From positions 12,213-76,212 of the forward strand of contig CABQHM010000006.1 of NCBI GenBank assembly GCA_902464015.1: a stretch of DNA of 64,000 nt, in the 5' to 3' direction. Each line of letters opens with the position of its first letter. Position 1 is the stretch's first letter. A model generated the notes under the pieces. It was not told where the DNA came from and did not search any database. It saw only the letters and a program-made list of their open reading frames with translations. A program made the position numbers and the translations under genes. This DNA is from an uncultured Coriobacteriales bacterium (lineage in GTDB: Bacteria > Actinomycetota > Coriobacteriia > Coriobacteriales > UMGS124). Of this stretch, positions 34,600-43,063 are shown in pieces.

Positions 34600-35532
34600 A
34601 TGAGCAAGATTCTGGTCTTTGGCCACAAGAACCCCGACAACGACGCCATCATGTCCGCCGTCGTGTATTCCCAGCTCGCCAGCGTTCTCGACCCGGCCAA
34701 CGAGTACGTTGCCTGCCGCCTGGGCGAGATGCCCGGCGAGAGCGCTGCCCTGCTTGAGAAGCACGGCGTCGCCGCCCCTCAGTTCCTCGAGAAGATCGAG
34801 CCTGCCGACGAGAAGGTCAAGGTCGTCCTGACCGACCACAACGAGCTCGGCCAGACCGTCGAGGGCATCGAGAACGCCGAGGTCGTGGGTGTCATCGACC
34901 ATCACCGCATCGCCGACCTCACCACTGCCCAGCCCACGCTCTTCATCAACGTCCCCTGGGGCTCCACGTGCTGCATCATCGCCAAGCTCTTCGAGGTCAC
35001 GGGCACGCCCATGAGCGACGCCCAGGCCGCCATGCTGCTTGCTGCCATGATGACCGACACCGTCATGCTCAAGTCTCCCACCACCACCGACGCTGACCGT
35101 GCCATCGCCGCCAAGCTCGGCGCCCAGATCGGCGTCGACCCCGTCGCCTACGGCGCACAGGTGTTCAAGAGCCGCGGCGCCGACGGCTTCACGCCTGCTC
35201 AGATGGTTGCCCGCGACATCAAGAAGTTCGAGATCGGCGGCAAGGCCGTCTTCATCGGCCAGTATGAGACCGTGAACAAGGAGCCCGTCCTTGCCCAGGC
35301 CGACGAGCTGCGCGCCGCGATGGAGGAGTACCGCACTGCCAACGGCGGCGACACCCTCGTGCTGTGCGTGACCGACATCATCGAGGAGGGCTCCCAGGTC
35401 TTCGTCGTGGGCGAGCCCGAGGTTGTCGAGCGCGGCCTCAACATCACCGTCGTGCCCGAGGGCGTCTGGATGCCCGGCGTGCTTTCCCGCAAGAAGCAGG
35501 TTGCCGCCCCGCTCATCGAGGCTGCGAACTAG
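34600..35532 (+). CDS. ppaC: Manganese-dependent inorganic pyrophosphatase (family II, DHH)
   Basis: It hydrolyses pyrophosphate and so pulls biosynthetic reactions forward. The 310-residue length and DHH-family motifs fit a family II enzyme without regulatory CBS domains: GHKNPDND for the first metal site, LTDHNE, the DHH motif VIDHHRI, and the C-terminal SRKKQ that closes over the substrate. ATG 34600 is chosen because GAGGAGAG precedes it; in-frame ATGs further upstream give an unsupported extension. queH follows with a 5-nt gap. Confidence 0.95.
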   Translation: MSKILVFGHKNPDNDAIMSAVVYSQLASVLDPANEYVACRLGEMPGESAALLEKHGVAAPQFLEKIEPADEKVKVVLTDHNELGQTVEGIENAEVVGVIDHHRIADLTTAQPTLFINVPWGSTCCIIAKLFEVTGTPMSDAQAAMLLAAMMTDTVMLKSPTTTDADRAIAAKLGAQIGVDPVAYGAQVFKSRGADGFTPAQMVARDIKKFEIGGKAVFIGQYETVNKEPVLAQADELRAAMEEYRTANGGDTLVLCVTDIIEEGSQVFVVGEPEVVERGLNITVVPEGVWMPGVLSRKKQVAAPLIEAAN

Positions 35533-35537
35533 TACGC

Positions 35538-36137
35538 ATGTCTGGCACGCCGCTTTTGCTGCATGCCTGTTGTGGGCCCTGCTCGCTCGAACCCTTGCGG
35601 GTTCTGCGCGAGCAGGGCTTTTTGCCCACAATAGTGTATGTCAACCCTAACATTCAGCCCTACGACGAGTACGTGCGCCGCCTTGAGACGCTGCGTTCCT
35701 GGGCGGCGGGGGAGAACGTCGAAGTGGTCGAGGGGCCCTACGAGGCTGAGCGTTGGGAGCGTGAGGTCGCGCGGTACGGCACAAACCGTCTGGCGCGCTG
35801 TCAGGCGTGTTATCGCCTGCGCCTGGAGGGGGCGGCAACCCTGGCCGCCGAGCTCGGGTGCGCCCATATGTCCACGACGCTTGCGGTCTCTCCTTACCAG
35901 CTCTTCGACGCCTGCGGAGCCGAGCTTGGGCAAATTTGTGCACGTGCGGGCCTCACTGCCGTCTGGCAGGATTTCCGTCCGCTGTACCCCCAGGCCACGA
36001 CGCGCGCCAAGGAACTGGGACTGTATCGGCAGAACTACTGCGGGTGCCGTTTTTCTGCCGCCGAGGCTGCCCTTGAGCGCTGCCAGGCCCGCGAGGTGCG
36101 CACGCTGCAGCGCGACCTCGGACGTGCATGCACGTAG
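35538..36137 (+). CDS. queH: Epoxyqueuosine reductase QueH
   Basis: QueH is the non-cobalamin iron-sulfur enzyme for the last step of queuosine synthesis in tRNA, replacing QueG. The 200-residue protein shows the paired cysteines HACCGPCSLEP at the N-terminus, PNIQPYDEY, the CQACYRLRL pair in the middle, and a final YCGC with RFSAAE, matching the DUF208/QueH cysteine pattern. It starts at ATG 35538, 5 nt after ppaC, without a clear ribosome site of its own, so coupling is likely. queA follows after 91 nt; tgt is at 52922. Confidence 0.9.
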   Translation: MSGTPLLLHACCGPCSLEPLRVLREQGFLPTIVYVNPNIQPYDEYVRRLETLRSWAAGENVEVVEGPYEAERWEREVARYGTNRLARCQACYRLRLEGAATLAAELGCAHMSTTLAVSPYQLFDACGAELGQICARAGLTAVWQDFRPLYPQATTRAKELGLYRQNYCGCRFSAAEAALERCQAREVRTLQRDLGRACT

Positions 36138-36228
36138 ATTCTCCACTTGCGTGCGTTTCTGCCCATGCCGCCCTGGGGTTGGGCGCTAGACTTCCCCTAT
36201 CTCTTCTACCTGCATGGGAGCTGTGTAT

Positions 36229-37362
36229 ATGCGTACCGACGATTTTGATTACGACCTTCCCCGCGAGCTCATCGCCCAGTATCCGGCCGAGCCCCGCGAC
36301 TCTTGCCGCCTGCTTGTGCTCGACCGCGAGAAGGGCACGCTGGAAGACCATGTGTTCACCGACATCGTGGACTTCCTCGACGAGGGCGACCTGCTCGTCG
36401 TCAACCAGACACGCGTGCTGCCTGCACGCCTCATCGGCCACAAGCCGGTGACGGGCGGTGCCTGCGAGGTCTTCCTCACCAACCGCCGCGAGGACCTCGA
36501 TGCGGCGGGAGGCGTGTGGGAGTGCCTCGTGAAGCCTGGCAAGCGCCTCAAGCCGGGCGCTGTGGTGGAGTTCCGCGAAGGCGGTCTCCTTGCCCCCATG
36601 ACGGCCCCTGTGATCCTCACCGCGCATGTGGGCGAGATTTTGCCGCAGCGCGGACTTCGTCTTGTGAGCTTTGAGGCGGCTGAGGGACTCACGCTTGACG
36701 AGGCCATGCACAAGGCGGGCCATGTGCCGCTGCCTCCCTACATCACCCAGTACGAGGGCGATTCTGAAAAGTACCAGACGGTGTACGCCATGCAGGAGGA
36801 GCACTCCGCCGCGGCGCCCACCGCGGGTCTGCACTTCACGCCTGCGCTCATCGAGAAGTGCCGCGAGAAGGGCGTGGGCTGGGCCACCGTCGAGCTTGAG
36901 GTCGGCATCGACACCTTCCGCATCGTGGAGGAGGACGACCCCACCGAGCACGAGATGCACACTGAGCGTTACCACGTGCCCCAGTCGGTGATTGACCAGA
37001 TCCATGCCACCAAGGCTGCCGGCAAGCGCGTCATCGCCGTGGGCACGACGTCGGTCCGTTCGCTTGAGAGCTCCTGGAGCGCCGAGGAGCCCTATGCCGG
37101 TTGCGCCGCGCGCTTCTTCGACATTCCCGAGAAAGGTGACGTCGTTGCGCGCGAGAACGCCACGACCTCGCTGTTCCTCATGCCGGGAAGCCAGTTCCAC
37201 GTGGTGGATGCCATGGTCACGAACTTCCATGTGCCTCGTTCGACCCTCATGATGCTCGTGAGCGCTTTTGCCGGCCGCGAGCGCATCATGGAGGCCTATG
37301 GCCATGCCATTGAGAGCAAGTACCGCATGCTTTCCTTCGGCGATGCCATGCTCATTATTTAA
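36229..37362 (+). CDS. queA: S-adenosylmethionine:tRNA ribosyltransferase-isomerase QueA
   Basis: QueA transfers and isomerises the ribosyl part of SAM onto preQ1-modified tRNA to give epoxyqueuosine. The protein of 377 residues begins with MRTDDFDYDLP, typical for the family, and contains VVNQTRVLPARL, EVFLTNRR, APTAGLHFTPALI, TVELEVGIDTFR, ERYHVP, AVGTTSVRSLES and VVDAMVTNFHVPRSTL. ATG 36229 has GGGAGC 7 nt upstream; the ATG at 36214 has no ribosome site and would add five residues. It lies next to queH, its downstream enzyme. Confidence 0.96.
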   Translation: MRTDDFDYDLPRELIAQYPAEPRDSCRLLVLDREKGTLEDHVFTDIVDFLDEGDLLVVNQTRVLPARLIGHKPVTGGACEVFLTNRREDLDAAGGVWECLVKPGKRLKPGAVVEFREGGLLAPMTAPVILTAHVGEILPQRGLRLVSFEAAEGLTLDEAMHKAGHVPLPPYITQYEGDSEKYQTVYAMQEEHSAAAPTAGLHFTPALIEKCREKGVGWATVELEVGIDTFRIVEEDDPTEHEMHTERYHVPQSVIDQIHATKAAGKRVIAVGTTSVRSLESSWSAEEPYAGCAARFFDIPEKGDVVARENATTSLFLMPGSQFHVVDAMVTNFHVPRSTLMMLVSAFAGRERIMEAYGHAIESKYRMLSFGDAMLII

Positions 37363-37374
37363 TCCTTGAAAACG

Positions 37375-37439
37375 CTGTGGCCGTGTTCTGTGGTGCCGGG
37401 TGTGCGCGCTGTACACTGCGACCCCACGCGCGGCCACAG
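37375..37439 (+). promoter_or_regulatory. Leader inverted repeat upstream of the aromatic operon
   Basis: CTGTGGCCG at 37375-37383 and CGGCCACAG at 37431-37439 form a 9-bp perfect dyad, 45 nt before the aroF ATG, with a GC-rich 47-nt interior. A -10-like TACACT lies inside at 37412-37417. Either an mRNA leader structure or an operator pair is possible; no leader peptide rich in aromatic codons is apparent. Confidence 0.3.
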
Positions 37440-37483
37440 GTGTCTTTCGACAACTGCTCTCGAGGAACGGGAAGGGTTTTCAC

Positions 37484-38497
37484 ATGATTGCTGTCATCAA
37501 ACCTGAGACCACTGAACACCAGCTTGAGAATCTGGTGAGCTGGCTCGAGGGCAAAGGACTCGAAGTCAACATCTCCAAGGGTTCGGAGGCCACCATCGTC
37601 GGCCTCATCGGCGACACCTCGCGCGTCGACGTGTCGCTGCTCGAGTCCATGGGGATCATTGAGTCGGTCACGCGCGTGACCGAGCCGTTCAAGGCCGCTA
37701 ACCGCAAGTTCCACCCCATGGACACGAAGGTCGAGATTGCCCCCGGTGTGGCCATCGGTGCCGGCGAGTTCCAGGTCATGGCCGGTCCGTGCTCGGTTGA
37801 GGGGCAGAACCTCTTTGAGATTGCCCGCGCAGTGAAGGCAGCCGGCGCCACGGTCCTGCGAGGAGGCGCGTTCAAGCCTCGTACGAGCCCCTATGCCAAC
37901 CAGGGCATGGGCGAGGCGGGCCTTGACCTGCTCTGCCAGGCGCGCGCGGAGCTCGGGATGCCCATCGTGACCGAGATCATGGACGTGCGCCAGGTGCCGC
38001 TCTTCCTCAAGTACGACATCGACCTGTGGCAGATCGGCGCGCGCAACACCCAGAATTTCAACCTGCTCAAGGAGGTCGGCCGTGCCGGCAAGCCCGTGCT
38101 TCTCAAGCGCGGCCTGGCTGGCACCATTGACGAACTGCTCATGAGCGCCGAGTACATCATGAGCGAGGGCAACCCCAACGTCATCCTGTGCGAGCGCGGC
38201 ATCCGCACGTATGAGACGCGCACGCGCAACACGTTCGACCTCAATGCCGTGCCGGTGCTGCATTACCTGAGTCACCTTCCCGTCGTCGCCGACCCGAGCC
38301 ATTCCACGGGATACGCGCGCTATGTGGGGCCGATGTCCCTCGCAGCCACGGCATGCGGTGCCGACGGCCTTGAGATCGAGGTGCACAACAACCCCCAGGT
38401 TGCATGGTCTGACGGTGCGCAGGCCCTTTTGCCTGAGCAGTTTGCCTCGCTTATGCCCAAGGTCCGTGCCATCCGCGACGTCGTCGCGACCGACTAG
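37484..38497 (+). CDS. aroF: 3-deoxy-7-phosphoheptulonate synthase (DAHP synthase, type I-beta)
   Basis: It condenses phosphoenolpyruvate with erythrose 4-phosphate to start the shikimate pathway. The 337-residue protein has an N-terminal ferredoxin-like domain (about 1-75), which binds Tyr/Phe for feedback inhibition in the Thermotoga enzyme. The barrel contains VMAGPCSVEG, LRGGAFKPRTSPYANQG, QIGARNTQNF, LLKRGLAGT, ERGIRTYETRTRNT and DPSHSTGY. The ATG follows GGGAAGGG by about 9 nt. It is the first gene of the aromatic cluster running to 46093; tyrA begins 15 nt later. Confidence 0.96.
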   Translation: MIAVIKPETTEHQLENLVSWLEGKGLEVNISKGSEATIVGLIGDTSRVDVSLLESMGIIESVTRVTEPFKAANRKFHPMDTKVEIAPGVAIGAGEFQVMAGPCSVEGQNLFEIARAVKAAGATVLRGGAFKPRTSPYANQGMGEAGLDLLCQARAELGMPIVTEIMDVRQVPLFLKYDIDLWQIGARNTQNFNLLKEVGRAGKPVLLKRGLAGTIDELLMSAEYIMSEGNPNVILCERGIRTYETRTRNTFDLNAVPVLHYLSHLPVVADPSHSTGYARYVGPMSLAATACGADGLEIEVHNNPQVAWSDGAQALLPEQFASLMPKVRAIRDVVATD

Positions 38498-38512
38498 TCC
38501 AAGGAGGCCTGC

Positions 38513-39391
38513 ATGGAAGACACCCAAGAGGTCCATACCGTTGGCATCGTAGGCCTGGGGCTTATCGGCGGCTCGTTCGCCAAGGCCTATCATGCCGCGG
38601 GATGGCGCGTGCTTGCCTTCGACATCGATGCCGACACCATGGCTGTGGCGAGCATCGACGAGACGATTCAAGGCACGCTGGGGCCCGACAACGTGGGGGC
38701 GTGCGACCTCATCCTGCTAGCCCTCTATCCTGCCGGCTGTATTGCCTGGCTCAAGGAGAACGCCGAGCGCGTGCGCAAGGACTGCCTGGTCATTGACACC
38801 GCGGGTGTGAAGCGCGAGGTCTGCGCGGGCTGCATGCCCATTGCCGCCGAGCACGGCTTCACGTTCGTGGGCGGCCACCCCATGGCGGGCACCCAGTACT
38901 CGGGCTACAAGTACACGCGCGAGAATCTCTTCCACAACGCCCCCATGGTCATCTGCCCTCCTCGTGTCGACGACATGGCCCTGTTCGAGCGCATCAAGGA
39001 CCTGCTCGCGCCGGCCGGTTTCGGCAGCATCTGCGTGAGCACCCCCGAGGAGCATGACAAGCGCATCGCCTTCACCTCTCAGTTGGCGCATGTGGTGAGC
39101 AACGCCTTTATCAAAAGCCCCACGGCGCAGGGCCACAAGGGCTTTTCCGCCGGCAGCTACAAGGACCTCACACGCGTCGCATGGCTCAACGAGAACATGT
39201 GGACGGAACTGTTCTTCGACGATGCCGACAACCTGCTTTTTGAGCTTGACACCATCATCGCGAGCCTTGGGGAATACCGCGATGCGCTCGCCGCGCGCGA
39301 CGCCGACACGATGCGCCGCCTGCATGCCGATGGCCGTCGTGCCAAGGAGAACGCCGAGCGCCGTGGCAAAAACGAAAGGAGCGGGCAATGA
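38513..39391 (+). CDS. tyrA: Prephenate dehydrogenase TyrA
   Basis: It converts prephenate to 4-hydroxyphenylpyruvate for tyrosine. The 292-residue protein has the N-terminal NAD(P) motif GLGLIGGS, then VIDTAGVKR, GGHPMAGTQYSGY with the catalytic His region, and TSQLAHVVSNAF in the helical C-terminal domain. There is no fused chorismate mutase or ACT domain, so feedback control probably lies elsewhere. The ribosome site AAGGAGG is strong. Its stop overlaps the aroB-aroA start as ATGA. Arogenate dehydrogenase activity is possible and cannot be excluded. Confidence 0.94.
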   Translation: MEDTQEVHTVGIVGLGLIGGSFAKAYHAAGWRVLAFDIDADTMAVASIDETIQGTLGPDNVGACDLILLALYPAGCIAWLKENAERVRKDCLVIDTAGVKREVCAGCMPIAAEHGFTFVGGHPMAGTQYSGYKYTRENLFHNAPMVICPPRVDDMALFERIKDLLAPAGFGSICVSTPEEHDKRIAFTSQLAHVVSNAFIKSPTAQGHKGFSAGSYKDLTRVAWLNENMWTELFFDDADNLLFELDTIIASLGEYRDALAARDADTMRRLHADGRRAKENAERRGKNERSGQ

Positions 39392-41874
39392 CGCTGCAAT
39401 CTGAGGCATACGGCACGGTGCATGTGAGCGCTTCGGGCAGCTATGACGTGCTGATAGGCGAGGGGCTGCTCGACAGGCTCGGAAGCCTTGTGCGCGAGGC
39501 GCTGCCCTCGGCCGACAAGCAAGTGCTGCTTGTAAGCGACTCCAACGTCGCCCCGCTCTATGCCGAGCGCGTGAGTGTGTCGCTGGGTGCGGCTGGTTTC
39601 GACGTGCACCTTGAGGTGCTGCCGGCAGGGGAGAAGACCAAGTCGCTCGAGAGCTTCTCGCGCCTTGTGCGCCGTTGCGCCGCGCTGGGGCTCTCTCGCC
39701 AGAGCACCGTTGTCGCCCTGGGTGGCGGCGTTGTCGGCGACCTTGCGGGCTTCACCGCGGCCAGCTATATGCGCGGTTGCAACCTCGTCCAGGTGGCCAC
39801 CTCGCTGCTTGCCATGGTTGACTCCAGCGTGGGCGGAAAGACCGCCGTTGACCTGCCCGAGGGAAAGAACCTCGTCGGCGCGTTCTACCAGCCCGGTCTT
39901 GTCGTCTGCGACTTGGGCTGTCTCAAGACCCTGCCGGGCGAGTTTGTAAGCGACGGCATGGGCGAGGTCGTGAAGTACGGCGTCATGTGCGACCCCGAGC
40001 TCTTTGAGTGGCTGAAGAGCCCCCTTGCGGGCCAGGAACGTCGCATTGTGGAACGCTGCGTGTCCATCAAACGCGACGTGGTGCAGGCCGACGAGCGTGA
40101 GGCGGGCCAGCGCAAGCTGCTCAACCTGGGCCATACTGCAGCACATTCCATCGAACTGTTGAGTGACTTTACGGTCACGCATGGCCATGCCGTGGCTGCA
40201 GGCCTTGCCATCATGGCTCGAGCGTGCGCGGCCAAAGGCCTCTGCACCCCAGAAGATGCCGTTCAAATTGAAGAGATGCTGGCGGTCCATGGGCTGCCGA
40301 GCGGCACAACGCAGCCTGCGTGCGAGATTGCACAGGCGGCATATCGCGACAAGAAGCGCACGGGCGACCACATCGACATCGTTGCTGTGTGCGGCATTGG
40401 CTCTTGCGAGGTACGTCGCGTGAGCATGGAGGAATTCTCCGAGCTCATGGAGCTGGGCTGTGCCAAGCGCGACGCGCGCTGTGCCGAGGGAACAACCAAG
40501 GCGCAGGTGGTCGGAGGCGGCCATGAGCTTATGGCAACGGTGGGCCCCGGTGTTCTGGGCGGCCAGGTTGCAGCCATCGCTTCCAAGAGCGCCGCGCACC
40601 GCATGCTCATCTGCGCCGCCCTGGCCGATGGGCCGTGCGACATCGTGTGCTCCACGACGAGCAAGGACATCGAGGCAACGCAAGCCTGCCTTCAGGCTCT
40701 CGGGGCTCGAATCGTGCGTCGAGGTGAGGTCCTTCATGTTGACCCCATCCATCGCGCCGAGATGGCCGAAGGCGTTCGCGTGCTGGATTGTTGCGAGTCG
40801 GGCAGCACTTTGCGTTTCATGCTTCCGGTGGCGTGTGCCCTGGGGGCCCATGCGCGCATCGACGGTCAAGGCCGCCTGCCCGAGCGACCCCTGTCGCCCC
40901 TTCGCGAGGAGCTTGAGGCGCACGGCGTGCGTATCTCTCCCGTGGGTACGTGGCCCCTTGAAGTTCAAGGTCAGCTTAAGGGTGGTACTTTCCTCATCGC
41001 GGGCAATGTCTCGTCGCAGTTTGTGACTGGTCTGCTGATGGCGTTGCCCCTGCTTGAGGAAGGGGGTTCTGTGCGCCTGTATGGCACGGTCGAATCCCGT
41101 CCATATATCGATATGACCCTCCGTACGCTGGCGGTATTTGGTATCGAGGTTCAAGAGTCTCACTATGAACTTGATATTGATAGCTGCATGTCGCATATTA
41201 CCGAGTTTGCTGTTCCTGCAAGCCAAACCTATCACAGTCAATCTCGCCTTAAGGTTGAGGGTGACTGGTCCAACGCTGCCTTCTGGTTGTGCGCGGGGGC
41301 CTTGGGCGGTACGGGCGTGAGCGTCTCAGGGCTCGACTTTGACTCTGCCCAGGGCGACAAGGTGATTGTCGACATCCTCGAGCGCTTCGGCGCCGAGGTC
41401 GAACGCGACAGCTCCGCCGGTGTCGCCACCGTGCGCCCCGGCGCCTGCGCCTTGCAGGCAATCGAGCTTGATGCGTCAGACGTCCCCGACCTTGTCCCTG
41501 TCGTGTCTGTTGTGGCTGCCTGCGCGACGGGCACCACGCGCATCACGGGTGCCGCGCGCCTGCGCATCAAGGAATCCGATAGGCTTCAGACCACTTCCGA
41601 GATGCTCGAGCGCCTTGGCATCGACCTGGAGGAGTTCCCCGACGGCCTTGTTATCCACGGCCGCGGCGGCTTTGGCTCGCATGCCTTCCACTCCGGGCGC
41701 GTGCGGTCGCACAACGACCACCGCCTTGCCATGTCGGCGGCTGTGGCGAGCGTACAGGCGTCGGGCTCGGTGTGCGTGGAGGCGGCTCAGGCTGTGAACA
41801 AATCCTACCCCGGCTTCTTTGCTGACTTTGCCCGCCTGGGTGGCCAGGTCAGCGTTGAGGGGAGGGAGGATTAG
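39388..41874 (+). CDS. aroB-aroA: Fused 3-dehydroquinate synthase / EPSP synthase (AroB-AroA)
   Basis: One 828-residue frame joins two non-consecutive shikimate enzymes. Residues about 1-360 are AroB: GGGVVGDLAGF, SSVGGKTAVDLP, GEVVKYG and NLGHTAAHSIE. Residues about 385-828 are AroA (EPSP synthase): SKSAAHR (K400), CESGSTLRF, GRLPERPLSPL, SSQFVTGLL, ESRPYIDMT, RIKESDRL and HNDHRLAMS. A short linker of about 25 residues joins them. The B-A order equals that of the eukaryotic AROM polypeptide. The start overlaps the tyrA stop. Bases 41101-41220 are unusually AT-rich compared with the rest. Confidence 0.95.
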   Translation: MTLQSEAYGTVHVSASGSYDVLIGEGLLDRLGSLVREALPSADKQVLLVSDSNVAPLYAERVSVSLGAAGFDVHLEVLPAGEKTKSLESFSRLVRRCAALGLSRQSTVVALGGGVVGDLAGFTAASYMRGCNLVQVATSLLAMVDSSVGGKTAVDLPEGKNLVGAFYQPGLVVCDLGCLKTLPGEFVSDGMGEVVKYGVMCDPELFEWLKSPLAGQERRIVERCVSIKRDVVQADEREAGQRKLLNLGHTAAHSIELLSDFTVTHGHAVAAGLAIMARACAAKGLCTPEDAVQIEEMLAVHGLPSGTTQPACEIAQAAYRDKKRTGDHIDIVAVCGIGSCEVRRVSMEEFSELMELGCAKRDARCAEGTTKAQVVGGGHELMATVGPGVLGGQVAAIASKSAAHRMLICAALADGPCDIVCSTTSKDIEATQACLQALGARIVRRGEVLHVDPIHRAEMAEGVRVLDCCESGSTLRFMLPVACALGAHARIDGQGRLPERPLSPLREELEAHGVRISPVGTWPLEVQGQLKGGTFLIAGNVSSQFVTGLLMALPLLEEGGSVRLYGTVESRPYIDMTLRTLAVFGIEVQESHYELDIDSCMSHITEFAVPASQTYHSQSRLKVEGDWSNAAFWLCAGALGGTGVSVSGLDFDSAQGDKVIVDILERFGAEVERDSSAGVATVRPGACALQAIELDASDVPDLVPVVSVVAACATGTTRITGAARLRIKESDRLQTTSEMLERLGIDLEEFPDGLVIHGRGGFGSHAFHSGRVRSHNDHRLAMSAAVASVQASGSVCVEAAQAVNKSYPGFFADFARLGGQVSVEGRED

Positions 41875-41876
41875 GC

Positions 41877-43034
41877 ATGTCCTCGTCTTTTGGATCAAGC
41901 GTTAAGGTGCAGGTTTTTGGCCAGTCGCATTCAGCGGCCATCGGCGTTGTCGTCGACGGCCTGCCGGCCGGTGAGGCCGTCGACCTCGAAGAGCTTGCGT
42001 CTTTCATGGCGCGACGCGCTCCTGGCAAGAACGCCTGGTCGACCCCGCGCAAGGAGGCCGACGCGCCCTCTGTGCTGAGCGGCCTCAACCCCGAGGGACG
42101 CACATGTGGCGCGCCGCTTGCCATGGTCATCGAGAACACCAACACGCGCTCTTCTGACTATGCCCAAATCGCGCGCAACCCCCGGCCGGGCCATGCCGAT
42201 CTCACGGCCCAGGCGCGCTGGCACGGGCAGCAGGACGTGGCGGGCGGCGGCCACTTTTCTGGGCGTCTCACGGCCTGCCTGTGTGCGGCCGGCGGCGTCG
42301 CCCTGCAGATTCTCGCTCGTCGAGGCATTCGCGTCGCTGCCCACATTCGCTCCATCGCCGGCATTCAGGACGTGCCTTTCGATCCCGTCTGCTGCGGTTC
42401 CGACCAGTTCGCCACCCTTGTGGGCAAGGTTTTCCCCGTGCTCGACGACGAGGCGGGGCTTGCCATGCAGGCCGCCATCGGCGGTGCCCGGGCAGCGCGG
42501 GACTCGGTGGGCGGCGTTATCGAATGCGCCTGCGTCGGCCTCCCGGCAGGCGTGGGAGTCCCCATGTTTGACGGCATCGAGAACGTGGTTGCCAAACTGC
42601 TCTTTGGCATTCCCGCTGTGAAGGGTGTCGAGTTCGGAGCGGGCTTCGCCGTCGCTGACATGTACGGCTCTCAGAACAACGATCCCATCGTGCTCGACGA
42701 GGCTGGCCATGCCACGTGTCGCACGAACAACGCCGGCGGCATCCTGGGCGGTATCTCCACGGGCATGCCTGTCATCGTGCGCGCAGCCTTCAAGCCTACG
42801 CCCTCTATTGCCGAAGAGCAGTCCACGATTGACATCGTGGATGGTTGCGAGACCCGCCTGAGCGTTCCCGGCCGTCACGACCCGTGCGTTGTCGTGCGCG
42901 CTGTGCCTATCGTCGAGGCGGCTATGGCGTTGGCGGTCATCGACTGCCTTGCCTCGGACGGTGTCCTTGGGCCCGTGAACGACTCGGCCGTAGACCCCCG
43001 GGTCCTCGAGCGGACCCACACTCTTTTCGGTTAG
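41877..43034 (+). CDS. aroC: Chorismate synthase
   Basis: It converts EPSP to chorismate using reduced FMN. The 385-residue protein has VFGQSHSAAIGVVVDG at the N-terminus (family signature GxSHG variant), GHADLTAQARWHG, the variant GGGHFSGRLTA where many bacteria have GGGRSSARET, and RTNNAGGILGGISTG plus FKPTPSI. These variants are typical of a clostridial-like branch. ATG lies 2 nt after the aroB-aroA stop, behind a GGGAGGG-rich ribosome site. Confidence 0.95.
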   Translation: MSSSFGSSVKVQVFGQSHSAAIGVVVDGLPAGEAVDLEELASFMARRAPGKNAWSTPRKEADAPSVLSGLNPEGRTCGAPLAMVIENTNTRSSDYAQIARNPRPGHADLTAQARWHGQQDVAGGGHFSGRLTACLCAAGGVALQILARRGIRVAAHIRSIAGIQDVPFDPVCCGSDQFATLVGKVFPVLDDEAGLAMQAAIGGARAARDSVGGVIECACVGLPAGVGVPMFDGIENVVAKLLFGIPAVKGVEFGAGFAVADMYGSQNNDPIVLDEAGHATCRTNNAGGILGGISTGMPVIVRAAFKPTPSIAEEQSTIDIVDGCETRLSVPGRHDPCVVVRAVPIVEAAMALAVIDCLASDGVLGPVNDSAVDPRVLERTHTLFG

Positions 43035-43063
43035 CCGCGCATCTTCTCGCCGCTTTCGTTTGA

